Source: Bipolaris cookei
Taxonomy: Eukaryota; Ascomycota; Dothideomycetes; Pleosporales; Pleosporaceae
Reading direction: 5' to 3'
Assembly: GCA_002286855.1 (NCBI GenBank)
Contig: NRSV01000071.1
Location: forward strand, 62,001 to 126,000
Length of the DNA stretch: 64,000 nt
A program made the position numbers and the translations under genes. Below the pieces are notes generated by a model, which saw only the letters and a list, made by a program, of their open reading frames with translations, was not told the DNA's origin and searched no databases. Positions within the stretch are counted from its first letter, which is position 1. The number at the start of each line of letters is the position of its first letter. This document shows, piece by piece, positions 12,319 through 25,015 of the stretch.

Positions 12319-14090
12319 TTACAAAGCCACGTCAAGCACCAGACTGACGTCGCTGACTTGCTGGCCAGCGAGATCCTCAAGCACCGGTATCAGGTCGAGG
12401 AGTTCGTTGTCGTGTGCGTCAGAGAACCAGCTGCTGATGGGGACGGCGTGTTGCGGATGGAAGATGTAGGAAGTTGGCGAGTTGTCAATAATGATGGTAT
12501 CCTTGAGATCGCGGCCAATCTGTGAGAGATCCTGCGCACGGGCATTAGCGTCTGATTGGGACCTAACTCTGGGCTCATATTCTCACCTTTACGTAGTTGC
12601 CCTGGTGGTTGTAGCAGCTTTCGCGGAAAAGTCGGTGGTGAACAACGCCGTGGATGTCGAGCTGATCAAGGAGGGGATCACCATACTACTCTTGTTAGCG
12701 GAATTACCGGAACAGTTGATGCAGCCACGTACTTTGGAAACAGAGGCTGTAAAAACTACCACTTCGTACAGTTCGCCCACACGCTTCATAAACTGGTCCA
12801 CGCCTGGTCGCTTGATGACATAGACATTGTGGTATTGGCCTTCAATTTCCACGGGAATCGTGAAATCTGCTTGGTGCAGAATCTATATTAAATTAGTAAA
12901 TGGAAGCAAATACTGTGGTCATGACAACATACCTTGAAGCTGCTATGAACCAAAGTCTCGTCGAGGTCGAGAACAAGACACTTTTTCCCCTGGAACCTGG
13001 GTGCAATGGGTCCCAAAAGGTACTTTTGCTCCTCTGGCGCCTCGCCCGCGTCTGCGCTATGCTCCTGCACAGCCACCTGTCTTTCAGCTAGTGGTGGCGG
13101 GGGAGGCAAATCGACCTTGGGATGTTCGGGTTCAGCGTCAACGTCGACTGCGTCGGCCTCGTGCGGAACGTCGTTGGTGGAAAGCGGCACATCTCGCATT
13201 TCAATGTCGCTGTCAATCTGCTTCTGTTCTTCAGTCTGGTCCTCTATTATGCGCTGCTGTTCTGCGGACGGGCGGGGCAAGACTGGCGTGGCGGCCGGCG
13301 TAGGGTTGGTGATGCTTATCTGAGGATGACCGGTTTGTAATGTGCCGGGCTGAGGGGGCGAGGTTGCTTCCGTTTGCTGTCTCTGGGATGGGCTTCTCGT
13401 TACTACCTGGGGATCATCCTCGACTGACGGCTGCTCGGTTGTCCCGTCGCCATGACTGGGCTTGTCGTCAAGACTCGAACCCAATGTCTCAGTTCCAGTC
13501 TTTTCGTCGAGGGGTTCCTTGGAGTCGGTTTTACTTGACTCAGCGATGGTTGGCTCCTGCTTCTTGACGGGCGTCGACTGCGATGTGCGCCCTGCAGGCA
13601 CCTTCTGGGCCTGCTTGACATTCTCTATAGGGGCCGAGTCGCCGGCGAGGCGGGACTCCTTGGGTGCAAAGCAAGGCAGACACGACAGCAAGCCGCCCTT
13701 GCGCGTCTTACTCCTCGTCGATGCAGGGCGGTCGGCCGTCGAGGGCAGCGGTGGCGGCTGCTCGGTCTTCTCTGACGGGGCAGCACGTGGCTGAGAGCGT
13801 TTGCTGCTCGCCGTGCTGCCGGCCCGTCGTTTGCCCATGAGGCTTCGCTTGGAGCCGCGCCCTATGCTCTCAGCGTCTGCTGCAGTGGTTGCGCCGCTGA
13901 GGCCGGTGTTGGGCGTGTGGTTGTCGCTGGACTGGGGCACGCTGAGCAGGGAATTCGAAGCGATGGCAGCTTGGTCAAGGTCAGCTGTCGCGTCGGGGGA
14001 AGATTGGCCGGCGTGAGCCCTGGGCCGGGTCAAGAACGTACCGTTGGCGGCGGATGCGTCAGCAGAAGGCTGCGCGGGTTCGGCGCTCAT
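12319..14090 (-). CDS. psr1: Psr1/SCP-type HAD phosphatase (NIF/FCP1 domain)
   Basis: This is a Ser/Thr phosphatase of the small CTD-phosphatase/Psr family; yeast Psr1/Psr2 act at the plasma membrane in sodium-stress signalling. Exons are 14090-12933, 12882-12733, 12685-12587 and 12531-12319, 539 residues. Residues 1-350 are low-complexity and disordered, rich in Ser, Thr, Pro and Glu, with a cysteine pair in [12 protein letters not shown] (C137, C140) that could be palmitoylated (inference). The C-terminal catalytic domain has motif [19 protein letters not shown] (DxDxT/V), then [12 protein letters not shown], motif II VVVFTAS and the late acidic motif DTIIIDNSP. The frame stays open upstream to 14357 but without a supported ATG, so 14090 is chosen. 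Introns are 12883-12932, 12686-12732 and 12532-12586. Confidence 0.9.
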
Positions 14091-16149
14091 GGTTTTCAGC
14101 GCGTCGACAGCCTCAGGCAGAGAGGGCGCGCGGGGGGCCAAAGGGGGGTGTAGAGATGAAGGGAGGGACGGGAGGAAGAGGAGGGCGAGAGCGGAGCGAG
14201 AGCGGAGCGAGAGGTGCCTGGAGCGTCGTCGTGTCGTGTGGGGGGGAGGGCCTCGTGCGTGGTTGGGAGAGGCGGACGTACGTAGCTGAGGGCGGCCTGG
14301 GGTGCGCTCTCGTCGCTGTCGTCGCTGTCGTGGGCCGCTGCTTCCTCGTGGCAACAACAGGAGCCGGTCGCGACTGCTCGGTCTGCTCGGTCTGCTCAGT
14401 CAGGGCTCGAGATGGAAGGCGCAGTCACGGTCGTCGCGCAGCTGGGGAAGTCGCTATCTCGTCGAGGGCGTTCGAGGAGGGAAAGGGCGATGGGGAGCTT
14501 TGATCCGCTACTTGGGATGAGGCTGGTTCGCTAACGCGGGCGGAAATGAGGACGCCGTCTTTCACCGTCATCAGCGCCAAAGCTCCACAGCAACCGCCAA
14601 TTCACTCCCACGCCCTCACTCGCCTGTCAACCTGCTGCCCTCTGTGCCACCCCTCGGCTGGCTGCAGTTTGTCGCCCTGTTTGCTTTTCCCATTACGCTC
14701 ATGGCCGCACCGTCCGGCTCATGCTACAGCACCCTCGCAGCCAACCATGACAAGGGCCTCTCTTCATGGGGCCACTGCTCGCGGCCTTTGCCTCCCCCAT
14801 TCGCCCCTAGCCTGCAATTGCTCTAGTCGAGTCCATGGCCAGACCCAAATTCAATTCTTCTCCACGCTGCCCATCTCAAAGAGCGAGGCCGTTCATCAGC
14901 CATGCACCCAATCACGCCCTCCGCCGCTTCATGCACCCAGCGCTTCGCACGGGAAATGACTGCCAAGGGCCATTATGCCTACATGCTGCTATGGGCCAGG
15001 GGCGTGGCAGTGGCTCGGCAATGGACATGGATACATTAGCCAGAGTGGTGACAATTCAGCACGCAGCATCGTCGCTGTCATCGCCCTCGTTGTCCTCGAC
15101 TGTCCTCCATCTCCCTTAAACTCAGGCCCGCGACAACCATGCTTTGCACCCTGCATAATTAACGACCTGGCCACCCTTGGATGGGACCGACTCTTAGGCC
15201 ACACGACCGTTCGTGCAGCCACAAGCTCGTAGCTCGACTCACGGCTAGCCGCCATGCACGGAGAACCATCGGCTCCTTGGCCTATCACAGCTAATGGCTC
15301 CTATGACCCCGGTGCACTTCTGCCGCCCGTGTACTGGATCCATATTGAATGCACTGACACTATTCCTCCAGCGGCGCATGAGCATCGTCAACGGACCCTC
15401 AACACTTGTCCTCTTGCCCGGCGGCTGCTTGCGACCAAGACTCCAAGATGTCACTGCTCTATTGCCTTCTCATCTTTTACTGCCGTTTCCACTGTTCCTC
15501 TCATTGCTGTCACATGTCAAAATTCTGACGCGTTCCACTGTGGCGAGTATGGTGCAGAGCGGGCCGTCGCACGTCGAAGTCATCCCGCGTCGATCTTGCA
15601 GCTTGATGCGGCCCCATCCATGTTCGCATCGTCACAAGGCCAACGTCCTGTCTCTGAGGGTGTGCGGTATTCGGCTTCCCCACCACCCAGCATGCGCAAC
15701 GGCTTGCAGAGCAAGTCCACGATCAACAGTCAGCCGTTATTAGTATACATATACCAGTACGCACCGATACACATCTGATCATGATCACTCATTACACTGC
15801 AGCCTAGCATGAAATTTGCTCTTGAAAGTACACGTTGAATAATTATACAAGCTAATAAGCATCCCATATGTACATGTGTGCATACATATACAGTGGTCTT
15901 GGCGGCGTCTGTTTGTCGCAATCGCTCAAAAGCTAAACCCAGAAACTCCTCGGAGCCCGTAGTCACTTCTGACCGCCTCTTGAACTCTCGTGTTCCCCGC
16001 ATCCATCTGCAGAGCAATCACAAGATGCACATAGATTGCTTCAATTGACAGGAATTCTTACTCGACCCAACCGTCTAATCACGTTACTATTCCCTCAGTT
16101 GAGCATGTCCGCAAGAAATGATCGGAACATATATGCACTCCCCGCATAT
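14091..16149. other. 2 kb intergenic, psr1 upstream / P450 downstream
   Basis: The psr1-proximal part has short direct repeats of a GAGCGAGAGCG-like unit near 14187-14213. The rest is unique sequence with overlapping open frames of up to about 175 codons on both strands. None shows a domain, and codon use looks random. No gene is supported. Confidence 0.45.
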
Positions 16150-18082
16150 TCAAGCCTTCTTTCGTGGAGTAAACCGTAATTGAAGGGGCGGCAGTGTTAC
16201 AGTAAACGTATCCAATATCTCCTTCTCGAAAGCTTCTCCTGTTTCGCCGGGTGCAAACGAAACGTCGAAGTTCTGCGCAACCATGGAAAGCGAGATGCGC
16301 AAGCTCATCTGAGCCAGATTCCTTCCGGGACAGCTGTACGCACCTTTGGGTGTATTAGTTGACTGGCCTTTAGAACACTGTCATCATTGCGTCGAGGCAC
16401 TTACCTAAAGAAAAGGGCAGATATGGTGCCTTGTCAGTTTCCATCTCCGCCCTCTTTTCGCCGAACCGCTCAGGAACAAAGTCTTCAGCCTGCTGCCACC
16501 ATCTGGGATCCCTTTGAATAAGCGATACTGGTACAACCACGTTTGTCTTGCCAGGAATATATGTGTTGTCTACCACGATGCCCTTTGCCGGTGTTTCTCG
16601 CGCTCCGCCAGTCAACAACGCAGGACGAAGTCGCAATGTCTCACTGATAAAATCGTCAATATAGGAAACCGATTTTACTTTTTCATATGACCACTCGTTG
16701 TATCCGTTTGGCATTGTCTGGTCAAGGAATTGTTGAAGTTTTTTCTGCTTCTCGGGATACTTGGCGAGGAAGAAGAGAGCTCCTGCAAGAGTGGTGGCAG
16801 TCGTCTCACTACCATTGTGTCAGCTGCTGCTGTATTCTTTTTTTGACTAAGAATTTCTTACCTCCCGGCTATGATCATCACTCTTGAATCATCCTCGAGT
16901 GCGGCTGCGCTTGGGGGCGCCGCAGCGTCCTTTTCCTTGACGGCTTTCAGCAACCAGGATACCACATCTTGCGGATATTTTTCGCTATCCCAAGTCTACG
17001 ATTTGTCAGTCCATCAGCTCTATGCAGTATAGCTATGAGAAACGTACCTGATGTTTTTCCCTGATTTGACCTGCACAAAAGGAGAAGAAATCGGAATAAC
17101 CCGCCGCCGCTCCAGGTATTGAACTCAAGACATTCAGCAGCCACGGTACGGTGCTCATTATCCCCAGCATGGTCATGTGGTTATGTATGCCTTTGATGGC
17201 AACATGTTCGACACCACTTTTGAGGTTGTTGAAGTCTTTTCCAAAGCCAACTTCGCCCATGACGTCGAAACTGAAGAACATTGACCAGGCTGAGGCGTCC
17301 ATGGATGCCTCTCCTTTGTTGGCTAGTTGGCTCTTGAACAAGTCTGCCTTGGCCTTGATACGTGGCTCGTATGTGTTCAGTGCTATTCAATGTCAGCACA
17401 AACCACTATACCTCGTGAGCCCGTACAAACCTTTAATAGAGAAGCCACGGTCCCAAGCACGACGGCGAAGGCGGTGGGCATTGAAGTCGCGTGTCATGTG
17501 GATGGAGCATTTTTTGGGATCATTTCCAGTTTGGCCATACCATGTTGACTTCAGGCACTCCGAATTGGGTCCGTACAGGATTGGAACTGCTGAGCTGCGT
17601 AGAACGCTAATTTCTCGCGGCCCTAGAGGTCGTATCAGCAAGCGCGCATTCCTGAATTTCCAAGTACACGACGACTCACCAGTGCGCACAAAGTCACCAT
17701 ACTGCTCGTGCATCTTCTCCAGATCCTTGTAATACTTGACGTTCTTTGCCGCGAGCCTTGCTGCGTGAAACTTTGACACTTTGGCAGCAACTGGCCCAGG
17801 GAATTTTCGGCACCGGTGGAACACTAATCGATAGATCGTGATGCTGGCCAACAATGCAGTGTTGAAGCTTGCAGCGAACAGCAGAGCCTTCAATATTCCG
17901 AACACATGTATCATGCTGAAAAAGGCGACCATAGAGGCTGCCATGAAATGGAACATGATGAGTTCGAATTCTATGGGAAGAATGCAAAGATGGAAAACGA
18001 CGCCGAATAGGGTTGCTGCCAAAGCACCCTGAGATACATCTACTTGGGCAACATTGTGTGCAGCATCCTGAATGACTTCCAT
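16150..18082 (-). CDS. Cytochrome P450 monooxygenase
   Basis: A heme-thiolate monooxygenase anchored in the ER, probably for secondary or xenobiotic metabolism. Six exons: 18082-17680, 17622-17431, 17382-17048, 16995-16862, 16808-16405 and 16343-16150, 553 residues. Three or so hydrophobic helices lie in the first 95 residues, longer than the usual single anchor. Then come KFPGPVAAKVSKF (Pro-rich hinge), the I-helix IIAGSETTATTL, ExxR in ETLRLRP, the PERF box and the heme loop FSLGAYSCPGRNLAQ (FxxGxxxCxG). The region WYGQTGNDPKKCSIH resembles fungal enzymes often annotated as tryprostatin 6-hydroxylase-like, but the substrate cannot be inferred. Intron 1 (57 nt, 17623-17679) is in frame and open. 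No other biosynthetic genes adjoin it. Confidence 0.93.
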
Positions 18083-19945
18083 TGCAGTCACCAGAGCCCT
18101 CAAAGGGTAATTACGCTAACAAGGTTGAGGAACAAAGTGTTTTTGAAAATACTCTGAGGATTGATGGTTTGGTGCTGCGTTCCTTGAGAATTAAAGAGAA
18201 AGAGCAGAGTTGTGCGTCCAAGAACACGAGCAGCATTGCAAACACATGTATGGCCTACCAATATCTACCAATTTTCCATATATGCAAACGCCTAGGGTGG
18301 ATCCTTACACGGACTTGACAGACTAGGTTCCTCTCGGTAAAGATGATGCAGCTGTCGCACGCATCCCTAGCAAATAACAGTCCTGCGGGGTATCTAAGTT
18401 TCGTTAAGGACCGATTGAAGCAAGAAGCCAGACCCCGGACATGTCGGATCGCCTGAAGTGGTAGTATCTCGATCAGCAATATACTACAGGTGAATATAGG
18501 CTTTCTATTTGCTAGCTTTACTTGAAGTAGCTAGGCTGTAACCACTGTATGTACTTAACTAATGTGTAGAAACAGCTTGAATCAGGTAAATAGCCCTCTT
18601 GCACTGGCCAGGCTCTTATCGCCATCTATTTCCATAACATTCGGTCAAAAAAGTTAAATGACTGTCCCAACCCCATCGCCGATCTTGGTAGAAGTTGCGA
18701 AGGGTAGTAGCAGATCATACCTATCACAGCTTTGTGGCTACGACATTACGGTACGTCTTCGGTGGTCGGGGAGGCGGGAATGACGGGGAAGTCACCGATG
18801 CATGTGAGTTGATTCATAGCTTTTCCGTAATCAATGCCAAGCCCCTTTGTCTACCCAACATGTTTTCTTAATACTGTCTCAAATAGCCGGACAATAGTAT
18901 CAAACTCGGCAATTCGTCCGTGACTTCTTGTCGATCATAACCTTGGTCTAGACAATGTTCATATCGCCCAAATAAACTCAAAACCGCAAGATTGTACGAG
19001 GATTGAGCGAGCGATGTTACTCGTCGAGAATCCCGTTTGGCCGCCTATTGCTGATTGGCAGGCAAAAAACAGGTTCCAACGTGGAGGATTCTATCATTAG
19101 ATAGGTACCGAGGATACTTACATCTCTATATGGTCATTTGCGTCCCGTCGCTTCAAGTCTGTCCAGATCCGGATCCGAGTCGGTCGCTTTAGGCATGCCA
19201 ACAGTTTCGGGGGTTTAAGGGCTTGTCAACGGCTTGAGGCGTATCAACGGCCGGAAACGTAGAGTTTGCATCCGCGCAAGGGTAGGTAGGCCGCAGATGA
19301 CCTAAAACAATTGCTGCGGGGTCAGTTTTGCAAAGTCCCGATTGATTCTCAGAGATAATAGTCGCCAAGGACAAACAATGTATCGAGCTATGACTGGCTC
19401 TGCATAAGACATCCCAGTGAGATAGTGGGGACTTAGAAAGCTCCCTATATGACAATCGTTCCCAGAAGATCGTTCCTACGTATGCGTACGTCCGTTACAT
19501 TGCAAGCCTCTACATCCTAGAACCTGGCGGATGCCAAAAACGCCGATGCATGTCAATTGTCAAGTTGAATCTCTGTTTTTGGGCAGCATACTGAAGATCC
19601 TGTTTCGAGTATGCTCCTCAAATACTCCGATATCAGTGCGTAGCACCAATGAGGGCAATGCGCAACGGTCATGCGACTTGGTAAGAGAATCTGAGACTAC
19701 TGGACGCTTCGATGCATTTCATGGATCTGAGTCCGCGGGTATCGAAGAAGGCAGATCACTGACAAGGAGGTTTCTTAGCCCCCTTCATTCCCCGAGGGCT
19801 CAACCGGCATAGCAAAGACTGAAATTAGACTCTGTAATTGATCTCTGGTGAATATAAGCTTTGTCTGTGATGTCCATTCTGTGGCTCGATACACGCTCTT
19901 CGAGCCGTGGGCTACTTCTGTCTGAAAGCCCACAATCTTAAGACC
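18083..19945. other. 1.9 kb intergenic between P450 and rhodopsin-domain gene
   Basis: Divergent promoter space for the P450 (-) and the first rhodopsin-domain gene (+). The longest open frames are under 95 codons and show no recognisable features. No RNA gene seen. Confidence 0.5.
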
Positions 19946-21379
19946 ATGGTACTATTAAACCTCCAACCACTGGCGTATGCCGTTGCTTATGTTACATTTA
20001 CACTCGGTACTGTTTCAATATTTCTTCGCTTCTACTGTCGACGCTACATCCTGCATTTATGGGGATGGGACGATAATTTTGCAGTGCTGATTCTTGTACG
20101 TGGTTTCTACAGCCCTCTTATAAATATAGAGACATAGCTAACAGCAAGAATTACAGGTCTTCAGCATAGGCCAACAAGTCATCCTGCACATGTTTCTGTA
20201 TTGGGGATGTGGCTTGTATGACTGCCCCTGCTTTGCTCACTACAGACTAATTGCTGACTGTAGACACAGACACACGACAACACTGACCTTGAATCAGCAG
20301 CTTCAAATTCTCAAAGTACGCGCTTCAGATGAGATTAACGGTGAAGTGCTCTAATTAGAAATAGTGGCTGTTTATTGAACAAGTTGTTTACTACTCAGTA
20401 CATTGGGTAATCAAATCGGCTTTCCTCCTATTCTACCTGCGTCTGTCAACCAGAAAGCCCTTTCGTATCGCCATTTACATTGGCAGCGTCATAAACGGTA
20501 CTATCCTGATCATAAACACGTATGTCCGCCTTCTGCTGACACTCAACTCACGTCTCGCTAACACAAAAGCCAGGCTCATGGCATGCTTCCAATGTGTCCC
20601 ATTCGATGAGATTTTCCACCCAGGCACGCACCCAAATGCCGTCTGTATTAACAGGCTTGCCATGCTTATCGTGCCGCCCGTTCTCGTAAGCCCTTGTTCC
20701 CTTTACAGACGCAAATAATAAGGTACTAATAACAGCGACATAGAACATCTTTGCAGACTTTTACATCCTCCTGCTTCCCATCTACACAGTCTGGCACCTG
20801 CAAATGACGCTAAGCCGCAAGCTTAGAGTGATTGGTGTCGTGGCATTTGGCAGCAGTTCCGTCATCATTGCTTGTTTCCGGCTCATACCTCTGTTTGAGC
20901 TGTTCCGCTCACCAGATACATCATGGGTGCTCGGCAAGATGGTTATTATTGCTGCACTTGAGATTCAATGCGCCATCATCGCAGTCAACCTGCCGAGTCT
21001 CAAGCCCTTGTGGACCCGGATGATGGGCGGCAGTTCGTCTGGTTCGGGTCCTGGAGGCGACAGCAGTTCCAACAACAAAAGGTACAGGCTCTCGTCGCGG
21101 GGCCATATCATTACGTTTGGCTCCGAGGGTAGAGAGCTGCGTGCAGGCAAATGGGGGAGAAAGAGCCATAGGGGAAGTGTCGTGCGGACGGATCAGGGGC
21201 TCGCTGTTACTGAGTCTGAAGAGGAGCTGTGCCGACAAGGCGGGATTTCACTGCGTATTTCGAACCAGATCCCAGCGGGAGACGCTGGTGCAATCAAGAT
21301 CCAAAAGGACATTCATATCCAGAGCTCAGAAGGGAACTTAGACAAGGTCGTCACTGAAAACCACATCGCAAGTGTTTGA
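19946..21379 (+). CDS. Rhodopsin-domain (SAT4/PTH11-like) seven-helix protein, copy A
   Basis: This is an integral membrane protein of the large fungal rhodopsin-like/SAT4 family related to PTH11 receptors; ligand unknown. Exons are 19946-20095, 20157-20215, 20264-20315, 20365-20519, 20574-20685 and 20744-21379, 387 residues. It starts at helix 1 with MVLLNLQPLAYAVAYVTF and has no signal peptide or CFEM domain. Family signatures include FLRFYCRRY, WGWDDNFAVLIL (the W-DD motif), VHWVIKSAFLLFYLRLS, ACFQCVPFDEIFHPG and ALEIQCAIIAVNLPSLKPLW. The cytosolic tail (about 260-387) is Ser/Gly-rich. An in-frame ATG at 19907 could add 13 residues, but the paralogue downstream supports 19946. The gene is in tandem with copy B and shares all five intron positions with it. 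Confidence 0.88.
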
Positions 21380-22762
21380 GAGCTGACGGCTTGTTTGAGG
21401 AGATTAATGAGATCACATGCGTGTACACTTTGTTTGTACTTTGAATTTAGTATAACGAAGAGATGAATGAGAGATGCTTTGATAGCCTCTGCTCTAATCG
21501 TAATACATTTCGTCCTCACCATCTTCCGTAATTTGATATGCTATGATTTCCCGAGCTGTGTAGGCAAACACACAGTCTGCGCTGATGAACTAAACACCTC
21601 ATCAATCGCCATCGAATGTCCGCATCGCCCGATCACTCGTACCACCGCACGTATCGTCTAAATATATCCTGGCTCCCAACCCCCCGTTTGCCTCGCCAAA
21701 CCAATGCCTGTCGCACATGACCGTATCACCCGAAATACGTTCCGTTTGATATTTATACCCTTGCTTCTACCGCCGTCTCGCAATCTAGCCCAGCGTTCTC
21801 TCGATATCGCCGTGGCATTGGCGATCGGGGTGGAAAATCACCTGCGCAAAGAGTTTCGTGACAAGACCGGGGAACAGCGGATGTTTCTTCTTGGATATTC
21901 GTGTGTAATTTTGTTTTGCCCTTACATTGCGAGTTCGGGCGGCCAGTGTGATTGCGAAACTCGATGCACACGGGTAGGAGTTGCTTTTTGCGGGACGGGA
22001 GGGCGAATACAGTAGTGTGGCGTCGGTGTTGTTTGCCTCACTAGGAATTCTCTGGGAAGATGAGTAGTGTACAAGTCGTCAATTTTCATCTTACTGTTTC
22101 CGGATTTGACAGTTTAGTACATCTTGTAGAAGCAATCGTCATTCCTCTTTGCCATCTCCTGTCCAACAACTTACTCCGCACTCTGTCTCTGAATTTTCGA
22201 AACAAACATCTTGCTCAAACACAAACTGAAAGAGTCCAGTGCTTACTTAACAAACTCCCCAAGACAAGTATGTACTCGACGACGGTAAAAAGCAATACAA
22301 GCTTCCAAAAAAGGGGGGGAGGGCCGCGGCATTACAACAGATCCAATAATCCCTCTCCCGAAACATCGGAAACGCAACAACTTGCTTCTTGTCCCCACAA
22401 CGCCATTGCCGTCTCAAGCCACGAACACTGTTCCAAACCGCCCATCACAACCAAGGGCGATTACACAGAGCCAACGGCTCCCTGCTGCCATGTGCCAATT
22501 CAGGAACAGGGCGGATGCAAAAAAAGTAACAGCAAATCGTCGAAGAAGAAGAAAAAGAAGAAGAAGAAGAAGAAGAAGAAGAACCTGGTAGGGGTTTAAT
22601 ATGTACCTGCTCCAGCAGCTCGCTCAAGAAGTTTTCCTGTTCTCGCTGCAGGCAGCCCACCTCTTCCACTCTTTTTTGAAAACTCTCCTTCGCATTAGAG
22701 ATGCGCCTTGTCACCTGGATTTGGCATCGACTTGTGGACTCTGCTGCTGCCGCCTTGCGATG
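21380..22762. other. Intergenic between the tandem rhodopsin-domain genes
   Basis: About 1.4 kb that appears unrelated to the genes themselves. It contains the (GAA)n tract listed separately. An open frame ending in poly-Lys across the tract is an artefact of the repeat. Confidence 0.55.
22542..22583. repeat. (GAA)n trinucleotide tract
   Basis: About thirteen GAA/AAA units lie 180 bases upstream of rhodopsin-domain copy B. A similar tract occurs at 35017-35060. Confidence 0.95.
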
Positions 22763-24294
22763 ATGGACTTGGCTACTAGTATCCAGCCGCTCGCGTATGG
22801 GATCGCATATTCTACCTTCTTTGTGGGCACTTTGTCGATTTTGCTGCGGTTTTATTGTCGGTATATTGTTCTGAGAACATGGGGGTGGGATGATTATATT
22901 GCGGTTGCTATTTTGGTATGTTGCTTTGATTGGAGATTTACTGGTGGGAAGTTAAATGGGACGGAGAGCTAACATGAAGGACGGTGATTAGGCCTTCAGC
23001 TTTGCACAGCAGGGTGTGCTGCAGATGTTCTTATATTGGGGGTGTGGGCTGTAAGATACCTTGATGGCTGAAAGTTACATCTATATGTTATGCTAACTAA
23101 AGGTAGTCATATGGGAGCCCTAGACACGAACCACCATCTCGAGATTCTCAAGGTGAGAGTGAATGACCACAAGGCAACTTCGAGAAATGTCTTCTAACCA
23201 AGAGAATCAGTGGTTATTTATCGAAGAAGTCCTCTACTACTCTGTTCACTGGGTGATCAAATTAGCTTTTCTCGTATTTTACCTTCGGCTATCCCCCGAT
23301 AGCGACACTTTTCGACACGCCGTCTATTTTGGAGTGGGATTTAACACTGTTGTATGGATTGCCAGCATGTAAGTCATACCAGCCCTCAAAGCACCCGCAA
23401 AGTCTAACGTCAAAGGTCAGCCTTGTAGCGTGTTTCCAATGCATGCCATTTGACGAAATATTTCACCCGGGTACACATTCTGATGCACAATGCATCAACA
23501 AAATGATACTTCTGCTCGGCCCTTGCATTCTAGTAAGTCAGGTTTTCCTCTCCATCTCTCGAGCCCAACTAACACCATCTTCCCAGAACATCCTTGTAGA
23601 CATCTATATCCTGATCCTCCCCATCTCCACCATCTGGGCCCTAAAAAACATTCGCATGCGCCGTAAAATCGCCGTCCTCTGCGTCATCGGCTTCGGTGGC
23701 ATCTCCGTCCTCATTGCCTGCTGCCGCATTGTGATCCTTCTTCGCCTGAGTTCCCCCTCCCCCTCCCTCGACACCTCCTACATCCTCGGCACAATGATCG
23801 TCGTTAGCGCCCTCGAAATCCAATCCGCCATCATCGCCGTCAACCTCCCCAGCCTCAAAGCCCTCTGGACAAAATACACAGGCGGCACGTCCGGCAACGG
23901 CGCTCTAGGCGTACCTACTAGTCGCCAGAATCTACACAACAAGGCGTACAAAATGTCGAATTTCAGCGGCGCCTCTTCGTCTCCTTCGTCCCCAAATAGA
24001 CCCCGCAACAATAAAAAACGCACCTCGGATTCTACCTCATCCTTCTGGGACGCAGACAACCCGCTCACGACCCTCGCATCAGAAGAAGAGTCAGTCCTTG
24101 GCGACATGATGGCCGTCGTGATGCCCATCCAATGGGTCCGCAGTGACATCCGTGCCATCCGCGTAGGAAGGGGCTACATCGTGCGTAGCATGATGAGTAT
24201 GGAGCGGGTGGAGGATTGTTTCCCCGTCGGCCATTTTCTGAGGAACTATGGGCCGAGGAGGGATGCAGAGAGCGTGGTTGCGTCGCTGGTTTAA
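22763..24294 (+). CDS. Rhodopsin-domain (SAT4/PTH11-like) seven-helix protein, copy B
   Basis: Tandem paralogue of copy A. Exons are 22763-22915, 22992-23050, 23107-23152, 23211-23368, 23421-23532 and 23587-24294, 411 residues. Shared features are the start MDLATSIQPLAYGIAY, LRFYCRYIVLRTWGWDDY, QMFLYWGCGL, WLFIEEVLYYSVHWVIKLAF, ACFQCMPFDEIFHPGTHSD and ALEIQSAIIAVNLPSLKALW. Each of the five introns sits at the same place and phase as in copy A, so duplication followed the intron gains. The cytosolic tail is longer and diverged, with SerPro-rich and basic patches (NRPRNNKKRTSDS). ATGs at 22760 and 22763 are adjacent. Exon 6 is strikingly rich in C at third positions (23580-23900) compared with copy A. 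The role is probably sensing, but no ligand or pathway is visible. Confidence 0.88.
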
Positions 24295-25015
24295 CATTTG
24301 GGGGATTACGTGTATATGAAGAAATGAAATGAAATGAAATGAATTGATACTCACGTGATAGGGTGGTTTGGTGTGGTTAGTGGATTTGAGACAGTTGAGT
24401 TATCAAGAAATTTTGTCTACAGTTCTTTCACATACGACCATCGGCAAAGTAAACCACTGGCTCTCGTTTGCTCGCCACACGTTAAGCCTTTGACCGGCGG
24501 ACTAGTAGTCAGGTGGGTGACCACTGGCGAATCCCCGCTGTTGTATGTTTTTTCTCGTTTCTTCCTTTTTTTTGTACATGACCATGGCGAGCAGATACGT
24601 AGGTAGTGTACGAGACGTTGGTTGGTGCACCCTTGGTGGAACAATGGAAGCGCCAAATAGTTAATGGCCATAGATGAAATCTTCTAAGCCACTCATTCAT
24701 TCCTTCGTTGTATCATGCTCTACTTATATGAAGCTACTTTCCTTCTAGGTATCATGCACCTGTTGTTTTCTTACAAGTCCTAGAGGTTGCCTTTCTGTGA
24801 CCACAAAAACCAGCCTATCCAAACCCGCCAAAACGAACGTCAAAATCCGTGGTCCGTTAACTCCAAAACATGAAGAATAATCACCCCTTGAAATCGTCAT
24901 TTACCCATGCAGAGGAGCAGACCTGGCACCATCAGATGCATTGACCGCCGCCTGACTTCCCGATTTCCCAGTGATATGACTAATTGACCTGGTCTTCCCG
25001 GCTGCAGTGCTCTAC
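24295..25015. other. Convergent intergenic, rhodopsin-domain B / CTP synthase
   Basis: Shared 3' flanks of convergent genes, with a GAAAT pentamer repeated about four times at 24321-24343. No gene recognised. Confidence 0.55.

Noticed and set aside
14546..15778. Several plus-strand frames of 94-174 codons between psr1 and the P450
   Set aside because: They overlap in different frames and have random-looking composition and no conserved motif.
22445..22735. Minus-strand frame with a charged, coiled-coil-like stretch (KESFQKRVEEVGCLQREQEN) ending in poly-Ser
   Set aside because: It has no ATG (begins with GTG), overlaps the start of rhodopsin-domain copy B and continues into the (GAA)n tract; no acceptable gene structure.
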